Source: DATAGF01 sp963813355 (lineage in GTDB: Bacteria > Actinomycetota > Thermoleophilia > Miltoncostaeales > Miltoncostaeaceae). Taken from it: DNA of 64,000 nucleotides. The translations under genes were made by a program, and so were the position numbers. Each line of letters begins with the position of its first letter. Positions within the stretch are counted from its first letter, which is position 1. Shown here in pieces: positions 39,172 to 49,864 of this stretch. The stretch spans positions 186,001 to 250,000 of the forward strand of contig CAWEYS010000016.1 in the NCBI GenBank assembly GCA_963813355.1, read 5' to 3'. The notes under the pieces were generated by a model, which saw only the letters and a program-made list of their open reading frames with translations, made no database searches and was not told where the DNA came from.

Positions 39172-39252
39172 GTGAGCGCCGCGCGACGCCACGGAACGGC
39201 GGTGACGACGAGGGCCTGGAACGCGCTCGGGACGGCCGAGGGATCGCCGTGA
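39172..39252 (+). CDS. Possible 26-residue leader peptide coupled to the glycosylphosphotransferase
   Basis: GTG 39172 opens a 26-codon frame (VSAARRHGTAVTTRAWNALG...) whose TGA (39250-39252) overlaps the GTG at 39249 of the next gene as GTGA, the same junction used throughout the cluster. It follows TACGAT at the leaderless distance. It could be a translated leader that passes ribosomes to the next gene. Alternatively it is the true N-terminus of that gene, split by a single-base error. No similarity is recognised. Confidence 0.4.
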   Translation: MSAARRHGTAVTTRAWNALGTAEGSP

Positions 39253-40774
39253 CGACGCGGCCCAGCGCCCGCCCGCCGACGAGCTCCGCGCGCCCCCTGG
39301 GGCGGGGCGAGCGGGGGTCGGTGCGCCGGGACGCGCGCTTCCTCCCGCTGCTCGCGGGCCCCGCCGGGACGGCGGCCGTGCGGCGGCTGGCTGTCGGTGG
39401 CCGTCCTCGTGGCCCTGGACGTGACGGCCTGCTTCGCCGGGATCTACGCCGCCCTGGCCTTCAAGCTGTGGGTGCAGGGCGACCCGGTGGACGCGGGCGC
39501 GATCTGGTCGGTCGAGCAGAAGGCCCTTCCCGTGGCCGCGACCACGATGATCCTGGTCTTCGCCAAGAACCGCCTCTACGGCCCGCGCGAGCAGCGCGGG
39601 GGGGCGGCGCGGATCCTCTCGTCGGTGACCCTGGCGACGGTGATCGTGCTGGCGGTCGTGCTGATCGCCGGCTGGCGCTTCGAGACCTACTACATCTTCT
39701 ACTCGTCCTGGATCCTGGTGGGGGCGGCCGTGCTCGCGCTGCGGGCCAGCTACGACAGCGTCACCGCGCTGGTGCTGGACGCCCTCCACTTCGAGCGCCG
39801 CGCGCTGCTGGTGGGGGCGCCCGCCCTGGTGGCGACGATCGCGGAGAGCCTCGAGCACTCGGACGCGCGCCAGGGGGTGCCGTACCGCGTCGTGGGCCGC
39901 GAGCAGCTCGTGGCCGGCCTGGGCCGGGAGGACGCCGACGGGCAGGCGGGGCGCCTGCGGACGGCGCTCGATCCCGGGCAGGTCGACGAGGTGATCCTCA
40001 CGGGCTGGTCCGGGGACGACGCGCCGGTGCTCGAGCTGCTCGAGGTCTGCCGCCGCCGCGGCCTGCCGGTGCGCCTGGCGCCCACGACGGCCGAGCTGCT
40101 CTCGCACGCGGTGCAGGCCGTCCCGGCCCCCGGCCTGCCGCTGTTCGAGCTGCGGCCGCCGGTGCTGGCGGGCGCGGCGTTCCTGGCCAAGCGCGCCTTC
40201 GACGTCGTGGTGGCGTCGCTCATCGGCCTCGTGGCCGCGCCGGTGGTCGGCGTCGCGGCCCTGGCGATCAAGCTGGAGGACCGCGGCCCGATCCTCCACC
40301 GCAGCCGCCGGGTGGGGGTGGAGGAGTCGGTCTTCACCTGCCTCAAGCTGCGCACCATGCGCGAGGGCGCCGAGCGGCGAGCAGGAGCACCTGGAGGAGC
40401 TCAACGAGGCCGGCGGCGCGCTGTTCAAGATCCGCGAGGACCCCCGCGTGACCCGGGTGGGGCGGGTGCTGCGGCGCTACTCGATCGACGAGCTGCCCCA
40501 GCTGTGGAACGTCCTGCGCGGGGACATGTCGCTCGTGGGCCCGCGGCCGCTGCCGATCCGCGACTACGAGCGCCTCGACGACCTCCACCGCAAGCGGTAC
40601 CTGATCCTGCCGGGCCTGACGGGCCTCTGGCAGGTCAGCGGGCGGAGCGACCTCTCCTTCGACGAGCTCGTGCGGCTCGACTTCTACTACATCGAGACGT
40701 GGTCGATCTGGCTCGACCTGACCATCCTCGCCCGCACGGTCCCGGTGGTCCTCGGGCGGAAGGGCGCGTACTGA
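39249..40774 (+). CDS. Polyprenyl-phosphate glycosylphosphotransferase (initiating enzyme; two frameshifts)
   Basis: About 508 residues. An N-terminal membrane part (VAVLVALDVTACFAGIYAAL, ATVIVLAVVLIAGWRFETYY, IFYSSWILVGAAVLALRASY) is followed by a cytoplasmic Rossmann-like domain. Then comes the bacterial sugar transferase domain: FLAKRAFDVVVASLIGLVAA, TCLKLRTMREGAE, RRYSIDELPQLWNVLRGDMS and LVGPRPLPIRDYERL, ending VPVVLGRKGAY. It puts the first sugar phosphate onto undecaprenyl phosphate. Breaks near 39392 and 40378 are single-base shifts. GTG 39249 is the best start. Its TGA overlaps a CTG-started mini-gene. Confidence 0.88.
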
Positions 40775-41046
40775 CCGACCCGGACGAGCTGCTGCTGCGC
40801 CTCGGGCGCGACGGCGCGGACCCCCCGCTCCCGCCCCTGAGCATCGGCGAGCCGGCCCCGTCGGCCCGCCGCGGGCCGGCGCGGGCGCTGGTGTCGGGGG
40901 CGCGGCGGGCCGTCCTGCGCCTGATCTCCCCCTCGCTCGCCGAGCTCCTCGGCCAGCTCGAGCGCGACCGGCACCGCCAGCGGGCCGAGATCGAGCGCCT
41001 GAGCCGGCGCGTCGACGCCCTGGAGCGCGAGCGGCCAGCGCCCTAG
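40771..41046 (+). CDS. Small coiled-coil protein, CTG start in a CTGA overlap
   Basis: 91 residues if read from CTG 40771 (then TDPDELLLRLGRDGADPPLP). The first half is acidic and Pro-rich, the middle basic (ARALVSGARRAVLRLIS), and the last 35 residues are a charged heptad-like helix (LAELLGQLERDRHRQRAEIE...). No ATG; an in-frame GTG near 40891 would leave about 51 residues. It sits between the initiating enzyme and a GT4 and overlaps both, so it is probably a cytoplasmic helper or scaffold. I do not recognise a family. Confidence 0.5.
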   Translation: MTDPDELLLRLGRDGADPPLPPLSIGEPAPSARRGPARALVSGARRAVLRLISPSLAELLGQLERDRHRQRAEIERLSRRVDALERERPAP

Positions 41047-42221
41047 TGCGGCTGGCGTTCGTCGTCCAGCGGTACGGCGATGAGGTGGCGGGGGGCGCCG
41101 AGGCCCTCTGCCGCGCGACCGCCCGCGCGCTCGCCGAGGGCGGCGACGAGGTGGTCGTCTACACGACGACCGCGCGGGACTACCTGCTCTGGGAGCCGCA
41201 CTACCGGGAGGGCGTCGAGCGCGACGGCCCCGTGCTCGTGCGCCGCTTCCACGCCGAGCCGCCGAACCCGATGCGCTCGGCGGCCCTGGCGCGCTCGTTG
41301 GCCCTCGGCGGCGGCGGCCTCGGCGACGAGCTCGCGTGGGCGCGGGCCCAGGGCCCCGTGGCGCCGGGCCTCGTGAGCGCGCTGGCCGACGCCGGGGCGC
41401 GCCACGAGGCGGTGGCGCTGTGGACGTACCTGTACGCCACCACCCAGCTCGGGATCGGCCTCGTGCGCGACCGGTCGGTGCTCGTGCCGCTGGCGCACGA
41501 CGAGCCGATGCTGCGCTTCGCGATCACGCGGGGGCTCGTGCGCGCCGCCGCCGCGCTGGCGTTCATGACCCCCGAGGAGCGCCGCCTGGTGGACGACCTG
41601 CACGGGGTGGGCGGCCGGCCGGAGGCGATCGTCGGGGCCGGCCTCGAGCCGGCGCCGCCGGGAGACGGCGCCCGCGCGCGCGCCGCCGTGCCCGGGCTGC
41701 CACAGCGCTTCGTCCTCTACGTGGGCCGGGTCGACCCGGCCAAGGGCCTCGACGCGCTCATCCGCTCGCACGAGGCCTACCGGCGCGGCGGGGGACCACT
41801 CGGGCTGGTGCTGGCCGGGCGCCCGGCGGGCGGGCTGCGGCTGCCCGCCTGGGTCGTGACCACCGGCTTCGTCGACGCGCGCACCCGCGCCGACCTGCTC
41901 GACGCCGCCGAGGTGGTCGCGCTGCCCTCGCCGCACGAGAGCCTGTCGCTGGTCGCGCTGGAGGCCTGGCGCGCGGGCCGGCCGACGCTCGCCACCGTCC
42001 GGTCAGAGGTGCTGGCGGGGCAGAGCGCGCGCTCGGGCGGCGGCCTGCTCTACGACGACGGCCTCGGCTACGCGCGCCAGCTCACGCGGCTCGCCTCCGA
42101 CGCCGAGCTGCGGGAGCTGCTGGGCGCCCGCGGCGCGCGGTTCGCGGCCGCCCAGACCTGGGACGCCTGCGCGCGCCGGTGGCGGGCCCTGCTGGCGCGG
42201 GTGCGGCGCCCGCTGGCCTGA
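41046..42221 (+). CDS. GT4-family glycosyltransferase (QRYG-type, paralog of 18989-20208)
   Basis: 391 residues, intact. The start LAFVVQRYGDEVAGGAEALC, VYTTTARDYLLWEPHYREGV, VALWTYLYATTQLGIGLVRD and LVPLAHDEPMLRFAITRG follow the 18989-20208 gene motif by motif. The donor site SPHESLSLVALEAWRAGRPT has E-x7-E spacing, followed by LAGQSARSGGGLLYDDGLGY. The GTG start shares a base with the preceding TAG. Being intact it is the best reference for repairing the damaged paralog. Convergent with the glycosylase-like gene. Confidence 0.86.
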   Translation: MRLAFVVQRYGDEVAGGAEALCRATARALAEGGDEVVVYTTTARDYLLWEPHYREGVERDGPVLVRRFHAEPPNPMRSAALARSLALGGGGLGDELAWARAQGPVAPGLVSALADAGARHEAVALWTYLYATTQLGIGLVRDRSVLVPLAHDEPMLRFAITRGLVRAAAALAFMTPEERRLVDDLHGVGGRPEAIVGAGLEPAPPGDGARARAAVPGLPQRFVLYVGRVDPAKGLDALIRSHEAYRRGGGPLGLVLAGRPAGGLRLPAWVVTTGFVDARTRADLLDAAEVVALPSPHESLSLVALEAWRAGRPTLATVRSEVLAGQSARSGGGLLYDDGLGYARQLTRLASDAELRELLGARGARFAAAQTWDACARRWRALLARVRRPLA

Positions 42222-42228
42222 GCGCGGA

Positions 42229-43125
42229 TCAGCCGGGCGCGATCCCGGTCTCGCGCTGCCAGGCGCGCAGCGTGGACCAGGCCAGCACGAGCCCGGCGAA
42301 GTCGCCGGCCGGGGCGACGCGGTCGAGGACCTCCCGCCGGGTCGGCCGCCGTCCGTCGAACCACGCGTTCGCCGCGACCCGGAGGGTCGCCGAGTTGACC
42401 GCCGGCCGGTCGAAGTGGCCCATCAGCAGCACCAGGAACCCGGCCGTCGCCGGGCCCACGCCCGCGAGCTCCTGCAGGCGGGCGTGGACGCGCTCGCCGT
42501 CGGCGGCGGCGGAGTCGGCCTCGATCTCGGCGAGGGTGCCGTCGATCGCCGCCCGCGCCGCGCCGAGGATCGAGGCCGCCCGGTAGCCCACGCGCGCCTC
42601 GGCGCGCAGCCAGTCCTCGCCCGCGCGCAGGAGCCCGGCCGGCTCGGGGAACGCGCCGTCGGGCCCGAGCGCCGCGATGCGGTTGATGGTGACGACGGCC
42701 TGGCGCCACGTGGTGTTGGTGCCGCAGATCGACTTGACCACGTCCTCGTAGAGGGAGGGGCCGGCGAGCATGCGGCCCGCCCCGTACGCGGCCAGGTCGC
42801 GCGCCAGGTCGGGATCGACCGCCTCGGCGGCCTCCGGGAAGCCGGTCAGGTCGGCGTCGAGCTGCAGCATCCGCCCCACCCGGGCCGCCGCCGCGTCGCG
42901 CTCGTCCGCGCCGAGCGGGCGCGAGGCGGCCACCCGCACGCCTCCGGGCGCGTCGCTCATCGCGAGGTCCACCGGGCCGTCCCCGAGGGCCTCGGCGCGG
43001 CGCAGCACGCCGGCGCGGGCGTCCCAGTCGAACGGCGCCGTCTGGAACCAGCCGTGGCTCACCGCGACCGCCGGGAGCCGGAACGGCCCCCGGGCGGCCA
43101 GCGTCAGGTCGGCGGTCGGGGTCAG
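42229..43125 (-). CDS. HhH-GPD-type DNA glycosylase-like protein (AlkA/OGG superfamily)
   Basis: About 298 residues. The N-terminal strand region TLAARGPFRLPAVAVSHGWF resembles the AlkA-like entry domain. MLAGPSLYEDVVKSICGTNT is the start of the helical core, and the helix-hairpin-helix is LQELAGVGPATAGFLVLLMG. After it the family usually has an Asp nucleophile; here the stretch is RPAVNSATLRVAANAWF with Asn. It may therefore be inactive or use another residue. The only start matching the conserved N-terminus is CTG 43125 in a CTGA overlap with glnA, an unexpected partner for a repair-type protein. Confidence 0.72.
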   Translation of the reverse strand: MTPTADLTLAARGPFRLPAVAVSHGWFQTAPFDWDARAGVLRRAEALGDGPVDLAMSDAPGGVRVAASRPLGADERDAAAARVGRMLQLDADLTGFPEAAEAVDPDLARDLAAYGAGRMLAGPSLYEDVVKSICGTNTTWRQAVVTINRIAALGPDGAFPEPAGLLRAGEDWLRAEARVGYRAASILGAARAAIDGTLAEIEADSAAADGERVHARLQELAGVGPATAGFLVLLMGHFDRPAVNSATLRVAANAWFDGRRPTRREVLDRVAPAGDFAGLVLAWSTLRAWQRETGIAPG

Positions 43126-44444
43126 AGGAGCGGCAGGTACCGCTCGAGCTCGTAGGGGGTCACCTGGACGCGGTAGTCGTCCCACTCGGCGCGCTTGAGA
43201 TCGACGAAGCGCGAGTGGATGTGCTCGCCGAAGCACTTGAGCAGCAGCTCGCTGGCGGCGCCGAGCTCGATCGCCTCGCCGAGCGACTCGGGGAGCTGCT
43301 CGATCCCGGCGCGCTCGCGCTCCTCGTGGGTGAGGTCGTAGAGGTTCCGCTCCATCGGCGGCGGCAGCTCGTAGCCCTTCTCGATCCCCTCGAGGCCCGC
43401 GTGCAGCATCGCCGCGAAGGTCAGGTAGGGGTTGCAGGCCGGGTCGGGGCAGCGGAACTCGGCCCGCGTGGCGCGCTCCTTGCCGGGGTGGTAGACCGGC
43501 ACGCGCACCAGGGCGGAGCGGTTGCGCCGGCTCCACGCGGAGTAGACCGGCGCCTCGTAGCCCAGCACCAGGCGCTTGTAGGAGTTGACCCACTGCGCGA
43601 ACACGCACGAGATCTCGCGCGCGTGGCGCAGGAGGCCGGCGATGAAGCCCCTGGCCTCGGCCGACAGGTACGACTCGTCGTCCGGGTCGAAGAAGGCGTT
43701 CTGGTCGCCCCGGAAGAGGCTCTGGTGGACGTGCATGCCGCTGCCGTTCTCGCCGAAGAGCGGCTTGGGCATGAAGGTGGCGTAGCAACCGTTCTTGTGC
43801 GCGATCTCCTTCACGATCGTGCGGTAGGTCATGACGTTGTCGGCCATCTGCAGGCCGTCGGCGAAGCGCATGTCGATCTCGTGCTGGGACGGCCCGACCT
43901 CGTGGTGCGAGTACTCGACCTTGATGCCCATCTCCTCGAGCGCCATCACCGTGTCGCGCCGGAGGTCGCTCGCCTCGTCGAGCGTGGTGAGGTCGAAGTA
44001 CCCGCCCTTGTCGAGCACCTCCGTGCCGTCGGAGCCCCGGAAGTAGAAGTACTCGAGCTCGGGCCCGAGGTAGAAGTGGTCGTAGCCCATGTCCTTGGCC
44101 CGCTCGAGCGCGCGCCGCATGACCCAGCGCGGGTCGCCCTCGTAGGGCTCGCCGCCCGGCACGCGGACGTCGCAGAACATGCGCGCCACCGCGCGTTCCT
44201 GCGGCCGATAGGGGAGGATCGCGAACGTGTCCGGGTCGGGCATGGCGATCATGTCCGACTCCTCGATCGCGTTGAAGCCGGTGATCGAGGAGCCGTCGAA
44301 GCCCATCCCCCCGTCGAGCGCGTCGTCCAGCTCCTCCTTGGTGATGGCGAAGCTCTTCAGCTGACCGAGGATGTCCGTGAACCACAGCCGGATGAACTTG
44401 ACGTCGCGCTCCTCGACCGCCGCCACCACATCGTTTTTCGTCAT
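43122..44444 (-). CDS. glnA: Glutamine synthetase, type I (GSI-alpha-like)
   Basis: 440 residues, intact. Makes glutamine from glutamate, ammonia and ATP. Signatures: FDGSSITGFNAIEESDM, the metal/ATP region YLGPELEYFYFR, HHEVGPSQHEIDMRF, FMPKPLFGENGSGMHVHQS, and NRSALVRVPVY. The segment NLYDLTHEERERAGIEQLPE is of the alpha type and lacks the classical adenylylation context. Shine-Dalgarno GGAGGGAGG stands just before ATG 44444. Lies 113 bases downstream of the type III enzyme on the same strand; its stop overlaps the glycosylase-like CTG start. Confidence 0.95.
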   Translation of the reverse strand: MTKNDVVAAVEERDVKFIRLWFTDILGQLKSFAITKEELDDALDGGMGFDGSSITGFNAIEESDMIAMPDPDTFAILPYRPQERAVARMFCDVRVPGGEPYEGDPRWVMRRALERAKDMGYDHFYLGPELEYFYFRGSDGTEVLDKGGYFDLTTLDEASDLRRDTVMALEEMGIKVEYSHHEVGPSQHEIDMRFADGLQMADNVMTYRTIVKEIAHKNGCYATFMPKPLFGENGSGMHVHQSLFRGDQNAFFDPDDESYLSAEARGFIAGLLRHAREISCVFAQWVNSYKRLVLGYEAPVYSAWSRRNRSALVRVPVYHPGKERATRAEFRCPDPACNPYLTFAAMLHAGLEGIEKGYELPPPMERNLYDLTHEERERAGIEQLPESLGEAIELGAASELLLKCFGEHIHSRFVDLKRAEWDDYRVQVTPYELERYLPLL

Positions 44445-44557
44445 CACCCCTCCCTCCGCGTGGGCAAGCCTGCGGCGCAGCCTCCCAGAGCGCGGACGGG
44501 CCCGCCACCCCGGGCAAGAGGGTGACGGGCCGGTCTCTGCCCGCGCGGGCGACCCTG

Positions 44558-46714
<2,157 letters not shown>

Positions 46715-46755
46715 GGTGTTGGGGGCCCTCCTTTTCCGGGCGGTGGCAGCGCCGG

Positions 46756-46761
46756 ATCATA
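46756..46761 (-). promoter_or_regulatory. -10 box TATGAT of the glutamine synthetase III gene
   Basis: TATGAT (46761-46756) would start transcription near 46749, giving a leader of about 35 bases that contains the AAAAGGAGG ribosome site. A -35 box is not obvious. It is the closest match to the consensus -10 in this half of the window. Confidence 0.55.
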
Positions 46762-46894
46762 CGTGCGGAGCGGCATCCGCCGATTGTGACGCCGGGCCAA
46801 ACGCCGCCGCCGATCTTTCGCCCGGTGGACAAACCGCGTCGTCCGGGGCGGCCTCCGCTTGAAACCGGTGGGGCGGTCCCCCATCCTCGGGGCG

Positions 46895-48673
46895 GTGACG
46901 ACGCGAACCAGGAGGGTGGCCGCGCCGCCCGATCGCCGGGCGCTGCTCGCCGACCTGGCGCTCGTCCCGTCGCTCGCCGGGGCGCGGCGCGTGCCGGCCT
47001 CCGCCGACCTGGCGCGGCCGGTGTCGGCGCTCGCCCTGATCGACGCCGGCGGGCCCGAGGAGCCCGACGCCCTGCTGCTCTGCCCGGGCGCGCCGCCGGA
47101 CGAGCTGCCCGCCGGCTGCGCCGGCGTGGTGTGCCGGGTCGCGCCGGACGGCGACCTGGGCGTCCCGGCGCTGGTCGTCCCCGCCGAGGTCCCCTGGGGA
47201 GCGGTGATCGCCGACCTGGCCGCGGCCGTCGTGGGCGGCGCCGGCCTGTCGGGGGCGCTCGCCGCGCGCGCGGCGCTGCGCGCGCCGCTGGCGGACGGCG
47301 CGGGGTTCCCCGGGCTGGCCGCGGCCGCGCGCGCGGTCATCGGCGCGCCGGTCGCGATCCTCGACGAGTACCTCGACCTGCGCGGCGCCGCCGGCCTGAC
47401 CGAGGAGCAGGAGGGCGTGCTCGAGGCCGCGGTGGTGCGCGCCCGCGGGCACGGGCCGGCCTCGGTCATGGGGCCGTTCATGGAGGAGGAGATGCCCGGG
47501 CGCAGCCGCGCCCTCGTGATGGGCGGCGAGGGCCCGATCGGCGTGCTGGTCGTGTGGGTCGGGGGGTCGCTGGCGCCCGCGGTCGAGGCGGCCCTGGGTG
47601 AGCTGGCGGACGCCTGCGCGCTCGAGCGCGCCCGCGAGGAGGTGCGCACCGAGACCGAGTCGCGGCTGCGCGGCGACCTCATCGAGGAGCTGATGGCCGG
47701 CGAGGCCGTCAGCCGCGAGTCGCTCGTGCGCCGGGCGCGCCACCTCGGCGCCGACCTGTCGCGGGGCGCCGTCGCGCTCATCGGCAAGCTGCAGGACCCT
47801 CACACCGAGGGCCGGATCATCACCGACCCCCGCCTGACGCGGCGGTTCCTCCAGCAGGCCCGCGCCGCGATGGACATGCACTGGCCGCGCGCGCTCGTCG
47901 ACTGGAACGAGGGCCGGCTGCTGGCGCTGCTGCCGCCGGGCGTGAGCTCCCCGGACGAGCCGACCCGCGAGGAGGTCGAGGCCCAGGCGTTCACCCTCGG
48001 CAAGCGCCTGCTCGGGGCGACGCGCGAGACCGTCCCGGGGCTCGCCCTGACGCTCGCGCTGTCGCGCTTCACCCCCGAGCCGGAGCGCCTCGGGACGGCC
48101 CTCGACGAGGCGCGCCTCGCGCTGGCGATCGGCGAGCGCCTCGGCCGCGTCGGCGAGGTGGTGACGTTCGAGGAGACCGGGACCTACAAGCTGCTCTTCC
48201 AGATCTTCGCCGACCGCCCCGAGGAGCTGGGCTCGTTCTACGACCAGACCATCGCCCCGCTCGTGCGCTACGACGAGCAGTACCAGACCGAGCTGGTGGG
48301 GACCCTGTCGACGTACCTCGGCCACGACTGCAACCTCGCGGCCACCGCGAGCACCCTCTACACGCACCGCCACACGGTGCGCTACCGCCTCGACCGGATC
48401 GCCGAGCTCTCGGGCCTCGACATCGCCAAGACCGACGACCGCGAGAAGCTGTCGCTGGGCCTCAAGGCGATGCGCCTGCTGGGGCGCCGCGTCGCCAAGG
48501 TGGCCGAGAAGCGACCGCGTCGGACGGCTAAGCGTGAGCGGGCCCTCGCGGGCCCGCTGGACGCGCCTCCGGCCCCTGCCGGGGCTGCGGCAGACTGCGC
48601 ACGCCTCGGCGAGGGGCCGGAGGCGCGCATGTCGGCCCGCAAGAGGCCGGCATCCGCTCCTACGCCGGTCTGA
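46895..48673 (+). CDS. PucR/CdaR-family transcriptional regulator
   Basis: About 592 residues from GTG 46895 (TTG 46859 is an alternative). The middle has LIEELMAGEAVSRESLVRRA and GGDEF-like RLLALLPPGVSSPDEP. The C-terminal helix-turn-helix is LVGTLSTYLGHDCNLAATAS followed by LYTHRHTVRYRLDRIAELSG, the PucR HTH_30 signature. The residues after about 545 (48531-48673) are low-complexity, contain a perfect hairpin and overlap the convergent gene; a one-base error could hide a true stop at TAA 48529-48531. Such regulators control purine, nitrogen or carbon use; the divergent glutamine synthetase suggests a nitrogen link. Confidence 0.82.
   Translation: MTTRTRRVAAPPDRRALLADLALVPSLAGARRVPASADLARPVSALALIDAGGPEEPDALLLCPGAPPDELPAGCAGVVCRVAPDGDLGVPALVVPAEVPWGAVIADLAAAVVGGAGLSGALAARAALRAPLADGAGFPGLAAAARAVIGAPVAILDEYLDLRGAAGLTEEQEGVLEAAVVRARGHGPASVMGPFMEEEMPGRSRALVMGGEGPIGVLVVWVGGSLAPAVEAALGELADACALERAREEVRTETESRLRGDLIEELMAGEAVSRESLVRRARHLGADLSRGAVALIGKLQDPHTEGRIITDPRLTRRFLQQARAAMDMHWPRALVDWNEGRLLALLPPGVSSPDEPTREEVEAQAFTLGKRLLGATRETVPGLALTLALSRFTPEPERLGTALDEARLALAIGERLGRVGEVVTFEETGTYKLLFQIFADRPEELGSFYDQTIAPLVRYDEQYQTELVGTLSTYLGHDCNLAATASTLYTHRHTVRYRLDRIAELSGLDIAKTDDREKLSLGLKAMRLLGRRVAKVAEKRPRRTAKRERALAGPLDAPPAPAGAAADCARLGEGPEARMSARKRPASAPTPV
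48537..48558. terminator. Perfect 9-bp hairpin after the PucR domain
   Basis: AGCGGGCCC (48537-48545), loop TCGC, GGGCCCGCT (48550-48558). It lies in the 3' extension of the regulator gene, six bases after an out-of-frame TAA. No T-run, but stem strength and position suit a terminator. Confidence 0.5.
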
Positions 48674-49040
48674 CCTCGAAGCCGTAGTCGAGGTCGGGCT
48701 CGGGCTCGTCGGCCAGCGCCTTGATGATCGTCTGCATGTCGCAGAGCGGCGGCAGCTCGCGCCCCGCGCCCGCCACCAGGCGCAGCAGGTAGAGCTCGGG
48801 ATCCTCGGTGTAGGGCGGGTGCACCGCCCGCGGCGCGAGGGCCGGCAGCTCGCGGGCGAGGTCGGCCACCGAGATGGGGCCGCGCTCGAGCACCAGGCGG
48901 TACACGACCTCGCGCGCCGGCAGCAGCTCGGGCGCCCCGTCGACGTGCTCCTGCGGCCGCGGCCGCGCGGTGCTCACCAGCAGGTCCGCCGGCGCGTACT
49001 GCCCCTCGGGATCAAGCGTCTTCTGCGCCTTGCGCGCCAC
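48660..49040 (-). CDS. Conserved-looking hypothetical protein, possible winged-helix fold
   Basis: 126 residues from GTG 49040, with AAAGGGGG as a ribosome site 5 bases upstream. A Lys-rich start (ARKAQKTLDPEGQYAP) precedes LPAREVVYRLVLERGPISVA and DLARELPALAPRAVHPPYTE, whose helix pattern resembles a short winged helix. The end is acidic (ALADEPEPDLDYGFEVRPA). No family recognised. It overlaps the ends of both neighbours (PucR, convergent; pabC, same strand). Confidence 0.6.
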   Translation of the reverse strand: MARKAQKTLDPEGQYAPADLLVSTARPRPQEHVDGAPELLPAREVVYRLVLERGPISVADLARELPALAPRAVHPPYTEDPELYLLRLVAGAGRELPPLCDMQTIIKALADEPEPDLDYGFEVRPA

Positions 49041-49864
49041 GGCGCCCCCTTTCGACGGCCGGGAGACTACCCCAGGCGTCCCGCAGGGCGGTGGCGATCG
49101 CCCGCGCGAGCGCCCCCGGGCGGCCCTCTCCGACCGGCGCGCCGTCCACCGCGACCACGGCCAGCGCCCCGGCGAGGGCGTTGGTGAGGACGATCTCGCG
49201 GGCCCCGCGCCAGGCGGCCTCTGGAAGCGCCTCCTCGCGGGCGCCGACGGCGGCGATCGCGATCTCGCGCGACACGCCCGCCAGGAGCCCCCGGGCCGGC
49301 GCGGTCACGGCCCCGGAGCCGGTGTCCACGAAGCACGTTGGCCAGCGCGGCCTCGCCCAGGCGCCCCTCGGCGTCGAGCAGCAGCGCGTGGTCGGCGCCG
49401 GCCGCCTCGGCCCGGCGCTGGGCGGCCCGGTGGCCCGCGTAGGAGAGCGTCTTGTGCTCGGCCAGGCGGTTCCCCGGCCACCAGGCCCCGCGGACGCTCA
49501 CCGCGGTCACGGCGGGGGGATCGGCCGGCAGCGGCGGCGCGGGCGTCACCTCGACCAGCAGGGTGGGGCGCGGCGTCGCGGTCACGCGCACGCGCGCCGG
49601 GTCGGCCCCGCAGGCGGCGAGCGCCTCGGCCACCGCGGCGCGCACCCGCTCGCGCGACGGCATGGGCGCCATGCCGAGCGTCCGCGCCGAGGCGTCCAGC
49701 CGGTCGAGGTGGCGCTCCAGCAGCGCGACCCGCCCGCCCTCGGCGCGCATCGTCTCGAACAGGCCCTCCCCCCACCGCACCCCGGGGTCGTCGATCGACA
49801 GGGCGGCGCGCTCGGCGGGCACCAGGGCGCCGTCCAGCCAGACGGCCCGCCCCGCGGCGGTCAC
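49012..49864 (-). CDS. pabC: Aminodeoxychorismate lyase / branched-chain aminotransferase class IV (one frameshift)
   Basis: PLP-dependent class IV fold: VWLDGALVPAERAALSIDDP, GVRWGEGLFETMRAEGGRVA, the catalytic Lys in LAEHKTLSYAGHRAAQRRAE, and ADHALLLDAEGRLGEAALAN. After a break near 49338 the rest reads FVDTGSGAVTAPARGLLAGV. PabC releases pyruvate from aminodeoxychorismate to give p-aminobenzoate for folate. About 283 residues; the final 18 (SLPAVERGRRGAQGAEDA) overlap the next gene and may be past a hidden stop. GTG start in a GTGA overlap with pabB supports the assignment. Confidence 0.82.
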
